This document shows, piece by piece, positions 24,420 to 36,969 of a DNA stretch of 64,000 nucleotides (position 1 is the stretch's first letter; every line of letters starts with the position of its first letter). This stretch comes from Cryptomeria japonica. Lineage: Eukaryota; Streptophyta; Pinopsida; Cupressales; Cupressaceae. The notes beneath the pieces are model-generated. The model saw only the letters and a program-made list of their open reading frames with translations. It was not told the DNA's origin and did not search any database. Location: NCBI RefSeq assembly GCF_030272615.1, contig NC_081409.1:474046573-474110572 (forward strand). Direction: 5' to 3'. The translations under genes and the position numbers were made by a program.

Positions 24420-25610
24420 TGCATCTTTGGCTCGTTTTTCCTTCTCTTGTCCTTGGATATACTCCTTGACGAACCGAAATCCTATGACCGCCTCTTCTTG
24501 TCAGTCTTCTTTGTTCTCTGCAGAACACCATACCATGAAAGGCTGAAGTGGAGGAGTGAATTTGGCGACCTGCACCCATCTGCCTCCTCTATCTATAAAA
24601 CGTTCTCCCAGCCTCGCCATAGTGATGAATGCACCCAGACCCAAAAACCATTTCGTTTTCACGCACAATTCCATAACCCACCAAGCTTCTTCCATCATAC
24701 CCAGCTCCAGACACTAGGCAAGCACCATGGACACTATGTCCACATTGAAGCGATACTTATGCTCTGCCTTCATAAATCCTTCCCACAAAAGTATTCTGAT
24801 CATCTGATAAAACATAGGATCATCAAATTTGAATATATTCTTCATTCTCAGGTCACTTATCTCCCCCATAAACGAGATTTGACTTTTCCTCGATCTAAGG
24901 CTGAACGTGGCCTCCATACTTCCAGCTGCCAAAGCACCATAATCTACAACAGTGAAAATGGACTCTCTACCTCCCACCACTGGTAAATTCTCTCCAATTT
25001 TCTAGCGGCCAAGAAAGAAAACACACCAAAACCCGGACAGAATTGAATGAACATTTGCAAATGTAATTAAAACACCCTACTTCTCACCAACGAGCTCGCA
25101 TGCACCACCTGACACATTAGACACTTGTCCATCACCACCCTTAAATCCGCGTCACTTCAATCTTCCGACTATATCTCCAAATCCTCAAGTTGCAGATTTT
25201 GAAAGTCTAGCCACCAAAACTCATCATTATCTTCATTAAGTGTTATTGCCCATTTCGATAAGGTGTCCACCACCTTATTCCCACCCCTTCTAATATGAGT
25301 AATTTTGAAATCGGTTTAATTTTGCCCTAACAATCTTAATAATCTTGTTAATTTTCCAATTCGGAGTTTCACATTTTGCAATATCATTGACTATAATTTG
25401 TGACTGCCATTAACACCGCACTAACTTCAGCTTCATTGTTAGACTTAATCCCATCCTTGAGTTTTTGAGCTCCAATAGCTAATAAATTACCCTACTCATC
25501 CCTAACCACAACCTGCTCCAAATGGCTCTGGATTTCTCCTCGATGTTCCATCGAAATTAACTTTAATCCACCCTACTTTTGGCTTGGACCATTCAACCCC
25601 TTTTGCCTTT
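24420..25610 (-). pseudogene. LINE ORF2 C-terminal relic (RNase H) and downstream tail
   Basis: On the minus strand WSKPKVGWIKVNFDGTSRRN and PFGAG (about 25595-25510) begin an RNase H domain of the plant L1 type (consensus NFDGxSxGNPGxxGxG). The end of the domain is FKITHIRRGGNKVVDTLSKWA at about 25315-25240. The middle is shortened and frame-shifted. Below 25200 the strand carries a longer open stretch: two in-frame pieces of 88 and 65 codons at 24980-24714 and 24698-24501, separated by one TAG. This is probably the LINE 3' region, though I do not recognise it as a family. Confidence 0.6.
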
Positions 25611-25619
25611 TGTTAAGAT

Positions 25620-27801
25620 GGATTAGCCCATATAGGCCCATTAAAGGGTCGGTATTAAATATAAATTATTAAAAATAAAACGATATTATATGAAATTTGA
25701 ATACATCATTATAAATTTAAAAATATTATAATTTAAAAATGCCTAAATTTTTATTTTTGACTTATTAATACGCAATAAATATGTTAAATTTTATATATTA
25801 AATAATAAATTTGGAAAATCATTTGCTGAAAAAAGGTGAATCGAACAACACTTTCGACTTCTCTAGTGGAAGTAGAATCGGGCATGATCAAAGAGATGCA
25901 AGATGTCTCCCTTGATCGACCGTAAGAGTGCACCAACAGAATCATTGCAGGGGCTATCCTCCTATCAACAAGTCGAAGCTATCTCTGGTCGATTACCACC
26001 ACTAATTAGTTGTTGGCAATTACTTCAAGGGCTTGATTGATAGATGCAAAATGCCATCAACTCCTCACAAACTATGAAGCCTTTGATTTTGGCTTTGTGC
26101 AACCATCAAATAGTTTGAACCCTACAAACTTTCATTAATAGAAGCCCAAGTGTGGTTCCATACGAACTTTAGGGCGAATTTGAACATTTTTTTAGATTTT
26201 ATTGGAATTTGCAAAAATTTGAACTTCATAGATAAAGTTGGCAAACCCTGTTACAGTGATTACTAGTCAAGAAAATAATTCTATAGCCACCTTCTAGTTG
26301 ATAGGAGAAGCCACCTACAACATTTCTACAGTTGCTATAGAAAAATGTTTGCAACAATTATGTAAGGACCCGCCTTGTGAGAGTATAATGTGACCCTACT
26401 CCTTTAGTACACTATATTGAATTGTAAATTAGATAGATCAAAAGTGATTAATAAAGTAGCAAGTGTTGTGATGATCAAGGTTATCACTAGTCGCCCTAGT
26501 AAACCCTATTTATCTCTCTCTCCTCTAATATACTAAGATGTGAATGCATTTAAGTAGCAAATGAACTTGAACATTTTTAATGAATGGTCTCTAATAAAAA
26601 ATTGATAGCTCCTACATTTCATTTCAAGCTTTATATTTCAATGTTGTTACTTCTATGATTGACTACATCATGAACTTGTAATTTCTCAAATATGTCCTTA
26701 TAATCTAAAGTGAACTAATGTGCACTATTATAAGGAGGATAGTAATTGTGCAATCGATATTTAACAAGCAATGATAAGTTTGGTCTTGATTCATGAGATA
26801 TCTTACAACGAACAATAGAATTGATCTAGGATAAATTAATGATGTTAAATTCAGATTTAATCAAAGGGTTACTAGTGTGTTTTGTGTTCCATAAGGTGGA
26901 TGTTAGTCGTACAATGGACTGGAACAGTCAAAATTTTCTAAGTGATTGTACGAGATGGATGATCAGGATCAGGGGTGCTTGAAGGTAATCCTAGCCAAAC
27001 TAAAGGTAAGTTTGGTTGGTTTGATAATTCAACTTTGATGATTTTATTTTCCCTAAGGTAAGAATATATTTTATTAGATTGAGTTACAACGACATGTTAT
27101 TTTACCTAAAGACATAAAATAAATATTTTGATCCTAAAATTAGGATAATTGAAATTATAACAATAATTCATTTGAATTAGAAGTTATGATAGACAAAATA
27201 ATAATAATAACATACTTATGATTTCTAAAATGCAAGTTTATCATCTCAAAGGGTAATTCAATCCTTCTCAATGTAAGTAAAAATTTAAATGATAATGATA
27301 TCAGATTTCCACAATCCATATATGAGATTTGTCTTGTTTTCTGAGTTAGATTGTGTATTAGTTTTTGAATCTATGTTTTGGATCACACTGTGATCCATCA
27401 TCAGGATACTAGAGAACCAAGATACATAAGATGTTTAGTTGCAGACCAGACCTTTATTAGAAGTTTATGTAGAACATACAAAAAAGGATTGTAAGTACTT
27501 AATCTAGTTTCAAACTATTTTGGGGGCCCTACAACATTAATTTCCTTAGAAGTCGAGACCTAAAGGTGATCAACAAAATAGAAGTTGGACACCTATCGAT
27601 TTCGGCTGTCAAAATAGTCATCATAATTAACCCTTTCCTCATATGGTTCTCACATGTTATTTACAGGATCAGATAGTCAGCTAATTAACTAATTAATTAT
27701 ATTGTAGTGTATTATGTGGTGTAATTAAACGAGTCTAAAATTGGGCATGACTCTTGCCTTGAGCAGTATATTTTGTTTACTCATTTTTACCTTGTCACAT
27801 T
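25620..27801. other. No recognised feature
   Basis: AT-rich DNA with no frame above 60 codons and no termini or tandem repeats that I could support. It lies between the LINE relic and a solo LTR. Confidence 0.5.
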
Positions 27802-27806
27802 GAAGG

Positions 27807-28748
27807 TGTTGAAATTATCTAGCTAGCTCGGATTATATTAGCTCGGATTATCAAACTTTAATGTTGCTAAAAGCAATTAAAGTTTGATCATTATCTATGC
27901 GTTTAAACTCATTAGGGCTGGGCCCAAAATAATTGTAATTAAACTGTAATAGGTCTGGACCTATTCTGGGCGGTAAAAGAAAGTCTTCTAATTAATCATG
28001 CCCTATATGTAACTTGTGGGATTTTGGCACCAAGTTAAAGGATAAATTAAGATTATATGTGCTAGCCGACTTAGGTGAATTAAGGAGGCCAAGTCTCCTA
28101 TATATATGCAAGTATCATTCATTGTATCTACACATCTTCAGCTAACTTCTGCATTCAGCAAGTTCAATCTTCTATCAGCGAAATACTTCTAGCATCAGCG
28201 AATCTCCTTCTAGCATCAGCGAACTATTGGAGAAAGTAAACAAACCCTATCCAAAGTCAGCAGACTATCTGTCTAGGGCAGCGAATTGATTTGCAGGTGT
28301 AGAGAAGCTCATCTACAAGACAGCAGAGGCAGTGAAATCCCTTCCTAGGCACAGCGAACATATCCTCAAGTCTGCAATTTGGTGATCAGTGAACTCCTTT
28401 GGCATAGCAAACCTCTTCTCACAGTCAGTAAACCATCTTGCAGGATCAGCACACATACCTTCAGGTCTGCAATTTATCAGTGATCAGCAAACTCCATTTG
28501 TGGACTGCAGATAAGTTACATGCTTGTTCTATTTGCTGACATAATACTACTGTGTTAAATACTTAATGTGCTGAAGCTAATTGTAAAGAGACCTACTGAT
28601 CGTTGATTAATAAGATCTGAGAAATTTGGCTGGGTTTTTCACCTCCAAGAGGGAGGTTTTCCCAGGATAATTGTTTGTGTTGTCTTGTGTTTCGTTTGCA
28701 TTGTTTACTTCTGAGTTTTATTATTAAGTCTGATCACTAAAACTAACA
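27807..28748 (+). mobile_element. Solo LTR, 942 bp
   Basis: The ends are TGTTGAAATTATCTAG and CACTAAAACTAACA (TG...CA), flanked by GAAGG (27802-27806) and GAGGG (28749-28753), a 5-bp TSD with one change. A TATA box, CTATATATATGCAAG, lies near 28098. A transcript leader with repeated CTTCTAGCATCAGCGAA follows at 28140-28230. Near the 3' end is GGGTTTTTCACCTCCAAGAGGGAGGTTTTCCCAGG (about 28632-28667), a hairpin-rich region often seen in plant copia LTRs before the U5 end. No internal sequence adjoins it. Confidence 0.75.
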
Positions 28749-28753
28749 GAGGG

Positions 28754-30797
28754 TGCATTGTCGCACTATCTGAAATGGTGGAATGGGAGTAAATTAAGTG
28801 TTGATTTAATCAAAAATCGGGTTCATAGTTTCATGTCTATGTGAAATGATGGGTATCACATAATTGCCTTTTTAAAAGATAGGTCTATTTCTCTCGTGAA
28901 TGTTGCAATACATTTTTCTTTTAATTCTTCGGTTTTCTTGATGAAATTTTATTTTTGGCATGACAAGTTACACAACTACTATTTCAAGTCAATTTTAATA
29001 GTTCTGCAGCTGCTACAAAAAAAAATGTTTGCTGCAACTTTGTAGCTGCTACGGAAAAATCTCTTGCAATAGTTTCACAGAAGCTTGGAAAAAGTTCACT
29101 GCAATTACAGTCATCATTGAAAGATAACCTTACAATTACAAAGGTCCTACAAAAGCTCATTTGCCTGAATTGGATTCTGTTTAACAAGAGTAGTAGCATG
29201 GCACCAGCTGATTCAAGATCATTGCTAGCCAAGGCTTTTGCTCTGATGTATTTTTCTGATCAGCAACCATGATGATCATCTGAAACACCATCTGGACTGA
29301 ATGAGGGCAAAATGAATTCAGCTTTAGTCCAACAACAGCAAGTGCAGACTTTCAAAGCAATTTATTTTAATCTGTAGGAACAATGCTCGGAGCATAATAA
29401 GTTACACCTGGCATCAACATTTTGAACAGTCTTAACATTGGTTACATCCACCTCTGCTGAACTAGAGGAAATGCAACAGTTTCAATCCCACCAAAAGACT
29501 TAAAGAATGTGAAGAGTCATCATTTGGAAATGAAGAGTGTTCATTTGGAATCTAATAGTTAAAAAAAGGTGAAAAGATAAGAAACAAAGTGTTGGAAAAC
29601 CAATCTTTAAAATTGGTTGCACAATAATGATAAAGGCAAGGAGCCCTCTTAGAGAGAACAAAACAAGAGAGCAGAAAGAGCTCCTAGATAAGGAAAAAGA
29701 AAAAGAAGGGCAAGCAGAGCTCGAAGACAAAAAAATAAAAAATAAAAGAGCAAAAGACTCGTGAAGAGGGAAAGAGGAAATAGAAGTAGTGCTCTTGGGG
29801 AGATAGAAGACTTTAGTGTTAGAATTTTGTTGGGGAAAGAATGGTAGTTGTAAAAATCTGCTTATAGCTGCATGCAGGAGAGTTTCTAGTAGATTTTATA
29901 GCTATACAGAATAATTTGTAGCTACCTGGAATTTTTTTGTACCTGCCTATAGCAACCTGTATTGTTTGTTCTGAAGTAGCACTGTTTGACTATAGCATGT
30001 TGAATTAAAAATGGTTTCAATTTATTTAATGATTCTGTATTGAGTTTGGGTCCACTAAGGAAAACCAAGAAATGGCTGCAAGGACTGGTTCCCATTGATT
30101 TGACCCCCTACCCTTGTCTACATCAAAAAGTCTCTCTTGCTACTTTCTGGTGATTAACCTCAATGACTTCTTCCTTTGACTTTTTCACCAATGCATTCCT
30201 CCTATTTAAAATACTCCACGCAGAGCGTACACAATTAATACAAGAGTAATTGAAGAATCTCATTCACATCATCCATCTTCAAGAGTAAACTCATCATATA
30301 GAGGAGAATCATCAAATATTGGTGCAAATAATTTCCTTCATGCAGGAGAAATTTTCATACCATTCAAAAGGAAAAATCTATTTTTTCAACATAACCTGGC
30401 TTTTTTGAGGTTGAAATGTGCATTTAATCACAAAATTCTTCTCTATCAATACTTCAGTAAAACTAGCACCTCCAATGTTAAGAGATGCTAACTGAAATAG
30501 AAATATGGATATGTGTGCTAACTGAAAGTGATTTATTGTACTCAGAAGAATGGTTTTTCCATAAAGTGAAACCATTCCAGCAATAATTATTTTTCAGTGT
30601 GAAACAGCTTTTCTAGTGTTTATTGGGGCTTGAAAGCCCAGAAGAAAAAGCCTTTTGGCTAATAAAGAAAATACCGATCATTTTAAAGCTTATTGAATCT
30701 AGCTTCCAACAAAAAAAGTAGCACCACAATTGGATACCTGCCAAAAGTTATGAACAGCCAAAATCAAAATACTAGAAATTGCAGCTTTACCAAATAA
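28754..30797. other. No recognised feature
   Basis: Short words such as GTAGCTGCTAC and TATAGCTGCATGCAGG recur at 28990-29060 and 29840-29980, but I cannot delimit an element. The open frames here are below 85 codons and unrecognised. Confidence 0.45.
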
Positions 30798-31526
30798 CTC
30801 CAAAACAAGGATACCTGGGGACATGTTTCTGGGTGAAACAGACCTATTTCAGGGACGGGTACTTGACCGGGGACAGGGGGACACCAGGAAACATTTCCTT
30901 GGCATTTCCAGTTTGCAAAGAAAAACCCAAAAGGTATCCACTTTGCAGGGACGGCACCAGAAACCGAGGGAGACGGCATGTCTCGGACATTCCTGGGGAT
31001 GGCTGGCCGTCTCCCCCGGACGTGTCTAATTTATTTATAAAAGAACAACAAAAAAATTTTTAAAAACTTCCTTCTTTTTTCTGAGTGGCTCCCACACCTG
31101 CAGCTACATTCATATATCTAATCCACTGAATCTGGAATCCATCTCAACTCTCATACGTGTCAAAATCATAGCATTAAGTTACATCATGCCCCCGGAACTT
31201 CTGTATCAACCACACTATGCACTTCTGTTGTCCAGCTATAATCTCTGAGACTATTTGAATTTTTTATAATGCTGATCGCTAATGTGTATGCTTGAATTTG
31301 TCTTTTGGTTCATTAACATTTGTAATCACTGCTAGTTCCACTGCCTTTTCAAAGATCTAATACTTCTTCCATTGCTTTGCCATGACTCCCGAGGACTTGA
31401 AAGTGCTACTTTGCTTTGAAGCAACTTACTTTGGTTTACCGTGCTACAAGGTTCTATGAGTAGTTACTGATATTAACACCCTTTCTTGCTTCATTAAAGA
31501 GCTGGTTGTTTACCCTTTCCCTAGAG

Positions 31527-34309
31527 TGAAGAGTACACGGTTATACTGAGAGGGGGGGGGTGAATCAGTATAACAACAAATTTTACCAATTAAACTTTTT
31601 CAACTTCAATCACAAGTATATAACTTATCTCATTAACATATTCATTGCATACCAACATTCATATGTCATCTAACTAATATGAACACAAGATATATACGTG
31701 GAAACCCTTACAGGAGAAAACCACGGCAATAAATCAATGCTTTTATATGTTTCTTCTTTTACAATGTTTCGTAGGCACCAACCCCTAAGTTTGTTTGTGA
31801 GCACCAACCCACTGGAAGCACCAACTTCCTAATCCAGAATTAGTGAGCACCAACCCACTTCACATAAATCTGATTTTCCACCTTTTGATATTGCTGCTAC
31901 AACTGATGATGGATACTATTCTTCCACACTGTACTGTAATCTCTTCTTCAAATCTGCCATAATCTCTTCCGCAAATGTGCAAATGTTCTTTGTCAAGTCT
32001 GTGTATAATTTTTACACGTGTTGTACTAATTTCTTATATATGGACTGTATTTATATCAATACAGATCTGAAACACTCTCCATAATTACTTGTCCTATATG
32101 TCTATCCTTTTATTTCTTCTTATTTTTCTTATCTCAATATTCTCACACATACATACAGCAGTGTACATTTTACTCCAGAATTATTTCTTCAGCATTCCTT
32201 TTTACTTCAGATGAATATAATGATTTTTCAGCATATATGCATCTAAAGATATTTCTCTTTTCTGAACTATACTTTTATCATTCTATTCTACACACGCACC
32301 ACACACTACTATTCTTCTTACACTACATTCACTGCACACTTATTCCATTTTATATCTTTATATTATATTCTGAAAAAACACGTATCACCACACCCTTTCA
32401 TAGAAGGGTCTGACTTTTCCATCGGTTACTAAACCAATTGGCTCAAGACTTTTATTGTTTAATTACTGATTACATTAAACCGATTTGTTTATTATCGGTG
32501 CAAGACTTTCATTATTTAATAGTTGTATTTGTCTTCATAAAGTCGTTTAGTTTGGAGTAGATTTCATTGTTAATGAAAACGTTTGTTTCTTCAATCATCA
32601 ATCGCACCTTATCATACTTAATAATGTTTCTTTTATTCATTACGCACTGTCTTAATTCGATTTACTTAGGACTGCAAATAATATGAGTCAGCCACCATTC
32701 TTAACAGATTGCCACATGTCTAAAACTGATCGCATTTTTCAATAAAGAAAACTGCTGCAAATATCGTTCATCTGTGATGTCGGACTTATGAAGTCATTCT
32801 TTTGCAAACAATTAAGATTCATGATCGTTGTCTTCATATTACACAGATCACACTTTACTTCTAATTGATATTCGACCCCTTCTATAAAGTCGACCACAAT
32901 GTTCTTATTTCTGTTTGTCTTCTCCAAGTGTTGCTCTAATTATAATCGCCACTTATGTGTCAATGATGGTTCGCTGCCTTAGATGTAGTCTTCAGTCATA
33001 TCTGCTGCCATAGAATCGCACTTTTAACTCATCATAGTAAATCCCCACTTTTACTGAATGTTGATTACCGTTTCTTTTATATATTTAATCACACTTTCTT
33101 GCAAATTGTTTTCTCAAAACAAAACTTCCTAACAAGTCGTATCAGACTGACCAGCATATTAAATTATTTAAATTGTAGAGGTGTCGTTTATAATAAACTT
33201 CTGTCTTGATAAATTCCTTCTTCCTATGAAGTCGACTATATTTGGAGGTGTCAACTAATATAGAAAATCACTCTAATGATTTGTTTACTTTAAACAACAT
33301 ATAGATGCGTTCATAATGTATTTGTTGGGCACTTGAAAGTCGAACATCATTGAGGAAGCATAGTCGCTGTTCAAAGAAGATCGTTGTCCTTCACATACAG
33401 ATACGGCTGCCATATAAGATTTATTATTACTGCCGTCACCTCACACTCTAAGCGCTGTTTGTAATACTTATCATTCTTGTAAATTGATAGATTTTACCAG
33501 CCAATAAATACAACTGGATATAATCGATTTTATCTTGGACATTGGTAATTATCTTGGACAAGTTTTGACTTTCCACTATACACGTTGGCATATTAGTCAC
33601 CATATTACTGTGTATATATATATATATTTCTGTATGTTCTTCACGTGCAAATAGAATAACAGGAATAGTCACCATAGCTGCTTCTGTTTGATATTTCTCT
33701 ACATACGTAGTTTGCTGTATATATATATATATATATGTTACACTGTATCTTTTATGCTGTACCTTTTATGCTGTATCTTTTACACTGTATCTTTTATGCT
33801 GGATATAAATGTGTACTGTATCTTTTATGCTGTACCTTTTATGCTGTACCTTTTATGCTGTATCTTTTACACTGTATCTTTGCTGGATATAAATGTGTAC
33901 TGTATCTTTATGCTGTACCTTTTATGCTGTATCTTTTATCTTTTATTAGATGGTATCTTTTTGCTGTATATATATATGCTGATAATTCATTCATCTATGA
34001 ATATTGTCTTTTCTTGAACCAACCATAATATTTACTTGTCTGCCACCTTATTTATTTGTTCATATTAAGTCATTGTTCTGATCATAGTCGGCCTTGATTA
34101 TGACTTCTTATTATTATGAATATATCAATGTTCAATATTAATCACTTCTCTTAGCTAATGGATCGCTGCATATTTATGGATCACTGTTTTTCTGTCCTTA
34201 GCAAATAATATTCTTTGTTTCTTGAATCACTCCACATATAACCACTTTGACATCAATGACAAATCTACTTCACATCTTGCCTTTGACATCAATGACAACT
34301 ATTCCAACA
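31527..34309 (-). mobile_element. Solo LTR, 2783 bp
   Basis: Perfect 5-bp TSD TAGAG at 31522-31526 and 34310-34314. On the minus strand the LTR begins TGTTGGAATAGTTGTCATTGATG and ends ...CCGTGTACTCTTCA. Near the end it carries GGGTTTCCACGTATATATCTTG and then ACTGATTCACCCCCCCCTCT (about 31575-31550), both hallmarks of a plant LTR family I associate with gymnosperms. TTGTCATTGATGTCAAA occurs twice near the start. It contains a minisatellite (33735-33960). No retrotransposon genes, so it is a solo LTR. Confidence 0.85.
33735..33960. repeat. Minisatellite of 15-bp units with an 84-bp super-period
   Basis: Units of the type CTTTTATGCTGTATC and CTTTTATGCTGTACC repeat, with CTTTTACACTGTATC variants. 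A longer block including TGCTGGATATAAATGTGTACTG occurs at about 33797 and 33881. (TA)n runs flank it at 33616-33627 and 33718-33737. The open frames on the plus strand here are artefacts of the repeat. Confidence 0.95.
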
Positions 34310-34704
34310 TAGAGTTTGGATCCTTAACAACTCTCTACCTTGCCTTCTTTCCATGTGTCTGACTAATGGAAATGTTCTAAGATAGTGCAAGGTAATACAG
34401 TGGTTTTAGCAAGGAATAAAGGGCTCTATGAATGGACTAGAAGTCTATTAATATTTTTTTGTTACCCAAGGATGGGTCATCAGTTTTGGAAGACATGCTC
34501 CTGATGTTCCTGTTGGGGATGGGATGTAAGTTGTTATCATATGAATATATTTCAAATTTCAAATTTCCCTATATATTTTAAATTTTCCCTATTTTTTATA
34601 TAGTCATCCCCTCCATCCCCTAAAATGGGAAAAAAAAAAAGAGTCCCAGAAACCAGTTTCCCCATCCCACCGTCCTGGAAACTCGGGGTAACTTAGCTCC
34701 AAAA

Positions 34705-35349
34705 CAATAAATTAAACCAGATGTCTCCCTCTACACAACTCCAAATTGACTAATGAAGGCTTCTTGACAATGGCTAGTAAAGTTTTTGAAAAAAACATCA
34801 CTCTAATCTAACATTTCAGTGGAAAGTTATGGGTGATCCTCTAATGAATGGCCTTGTTTCTCCCTACAAACCATAAACTGGCTCTAATATTACCTACAAT
34901 GTAGTTGCAAGAGGCAAGACTAAGGAAAGTGCAATTGGGGCATCTAAACCTCAAACCCTAAACCTAAAAGAAGGATTGCACCTACAACTCAAGAAAACAA
35001 TAGAGAATACTTTTCCAAATATGTCAAAATATCACACATAATATGTTATTACTAAAAATGTATTGATCACGTAGATAAGTGGTGAACCCCTAATTATAAC
35101 AAGTAAGTAAACTCTTGTACAAACTAACTACACAACTATATTTGCTTGGTTCACTGAACCTTCTACTAGCTTCTCACATAGGCCACCTAACCTTCTACTA
35201 GCTTCTTACACAGGCCACCTACCCCATTATCAATGATCTACATGATACCACTACTTACTGATATGCATAACATAGATAATATACATCAGACAAAATATAA
35301 GATTTATTATAAAATAGCTCATTTACATTACATAACAAAATAAATTTCA
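34705..35349. other. No recognised feature
   Basis: Probably more of the copia relic that follows, but no conserved motif could be read. CTTCTACTAGCTTCTCACATAGGCCACCTA at about 35160 repeats at once as CTTCTACTAGCTTCTTACACAGGCCACCTA, a local duplication of about 32 bp. Confidence 0.4.
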
Positions 35350-36340
35350 CCTAGAAACACTGCATTGCAGGAGAGCCAAACTTCATGGTCTATTTGACTG
35401 ATACAGGAAAATAAGGTCATTAAGACATCAACATTTTTTCAATAAATTCATTGCATGACACCTGCATTTCTAATTTTCTCCAATAAATCCATTGCATATT
35501 TACATTATGAGATAAAAATTCATTCAATATACAAAACCTAAATACCTTAAAATAATGCAGCAAGGCTTCTATCATCTCAAAAAAATATCTTCAATTTGTC
35601 CTCGAGATTGTATATCAAAGAAGATCAATCCCCAATAACAATGAGATTATCAAAAAAAACACAACAATAAGCATGCAAACATCAATATTTGACATGCATA
35701 TCATGTTCATTTTTGGATTTAGTGAAGCCACAAGAAAGAACGAATCTATCATTCTTCTCCAACCATCCATGTGGCACCTGCTTCAACCCAAAGAATGATT
35801 TCCTAAACACGCAGACAAAATCATGAGGTCACTATACTCTTTTAACAACAATTGAGGAAGATAGACTTCGCATCCATCTGATGTGCTTCACATCCCAATA
35901 TTAAGAAAAAGGAAAATTAATTCTATCTTAGCAACATGGACATGTGTCTCATAATAATCCACTCTCTCCTTCAAAGGGAATACTTTGGCAACCCAGACAC
36001 ATCTTGTATCTCCCCACAAAACCATCCAAAGTGATTTTAGTCATGTAGACCCACTTGCACTTGACAATGTTCTTCACTCACAAATGAGATGCCAACTCCC
36101 AAGTAGTATGCTCCATCAATGAGCTGCAATCATTTGTAGTATTCTCCCACTCTCCTTTTACTTGGCCTCTTTTATAAGTTTGGTGATAACTGAACTCCCC
36201 CAAAGATCCCGAATCATCACAAAAGGGAACAATCTTTGTTGGAGCTTCCTATGCAAGAATCTCCTCCACCTAAGCTAGAAGATCTACATATTTCAGCTCA
36301 AGAACTCTATTCAAGTTAGTCGACCCCATTGGGAATACAT
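35350..36340 (-). pseudogene. Ty1/copia reverse transcriptase relic
   Basis: Minus-strand text, high to low: SLMEHTTWELASHL and KNIVKCKWVYMTKITLDGF (about 36130-36020), KHIRWMRSLSSS (the HQMDVKSAFLNG position, about 35890), FFGLKQVPHGW (about 35795-35760), FTKSKNEHDMHVKY (about 35720), then DNLIVIGD at the YVDD active-site position (about 35650). The CKWVY-to-GLKQ-to-YVDD order is diagnostic of copia reverse transcriptase. The active-site YVDD is changed to FFDN and many stops occur. No LTRs were identified for it. Confidence 0.75.
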
Positions 36341-36512
36341 TGCACAATAAATAGATTTAGAATGATTAATAGCTTTTTAAGAGAATTAGACCATGTAATT
36401 TGATTTGAATTATTTTCTTCTTTTCCTACTTTCACATTTCATATTTTAGGTTTTCTATTTTCAAAATTAATATTACACCCATGACTTATAATATGTTCAT
36501 ATGTATTTAGAC

Positions 36513-36961
36513 CATAGTTTGAAAACTCGTCTAGGACTCGCAAGTCCATTGGCTTGCCGAGTCAACTCGCCACAGTCTCGCAAGTCGCATCCTACCACAT
36601 CACCCCAAAAAATGCCCGAGTTTTTGCAAAGGACTTGCGTGAGTCCTAGGGTCAGACTCACGAATCCTAACCTAGGACTCTCATGCCTGCCTAGAAACAC
36701 CCCAAACGGCTAAAAAAGACATTTTTTTGGTTTTTCTTTCATTTCATTCTGCTGTTTGGTGCCCCAAATGAATTATGAAATCTCAAATATTAAGTGTTTA
36801 AAGATCACATGACATGTGGAATTTTTCAATTGTGACGAATTGATAGTCAAAATAGGCTTCTTTTTGCTTTTTGTAAAACTACAGTTTGTTTTTTTGCCGA
36901 GTCCTAGCCAGGTTTTTTGTCAAGTCTGTGCCAAGTCCCGAGTCCGAGTTTTCAAACTTTG
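36513..36961. mobile_element. Non-autonomous hAT-like MITE, GACTC/GAGTC type, 449 bp
   Basis: Perfect 8-bp TSD ATTTAGAC at 36505-36512 and 36962-36969. The TIRs are CATAGTTTGAAAACTCG and, inverted from the right, CAAAGTTTGAAAACTCG, 15 of 17 identical and close to the hAT YARNG rule. The subterminal DNA is built from GGACTCG, CGAGTC, AAGTCC and CCTAGGACTC words. No coding capacity. The 5' open frame is only the repeat read as protein. Confidence 0.9.
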
Positions 36962-36969
36962 ATTTAGAC

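Larger units (their letters stand above)
30806..34696. mobile_element. Non-autonomous hAT-like element, GGGAC type, with nested LTR
   Basis: The flanking 8-bp repeat is CTCCAAAA at 30798-30805 and 34697-34704. Left end CAAGGATACCTGGGGACATG; right end, inverted, CTAAGTTACCCCGAGTTTCC. Near both ends GGGGAC, GGGACGG, CGTCTCCC and CATCCC words abound. The right part (about 34535-34610) contains CATATGAATATATTTCAAATT and CCCTATATATTTTAAATTTT, which is the inverse of 38998-39062 in the element at 38891, so the two belong to one family. Without the 2.8-kb solo LTR the element is about 1.1 kb. No transposase coding. Confidence 0.75.

Noticed and set aside
24447-24986. 179-codon open frame on the plus strand
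   Set aside because: It is antisense to the LINE 3' region, whose minus-strand frame continues for a similar length; no motif or composition supports the plus frame.
30779-31063. 94-codon open frame rich in Gly/Arg/Asp
   Set aside because: It reads the GGGAC words at the end of a hAT-like element.
33735-33960. Possible CRISPR-like array
   Set aside because: Units are contiguous and short with no unique spacers, and the window is plant nuclear DNA.
33688-34028. Open frames of 109 and 97 codons with repeated Cys/Tyr/Leu blocks, membrane-like
   Set aside because: Both are different frames of the 15-bp minisatellite inside a solo LTR, so the repeated protein is an artefact.
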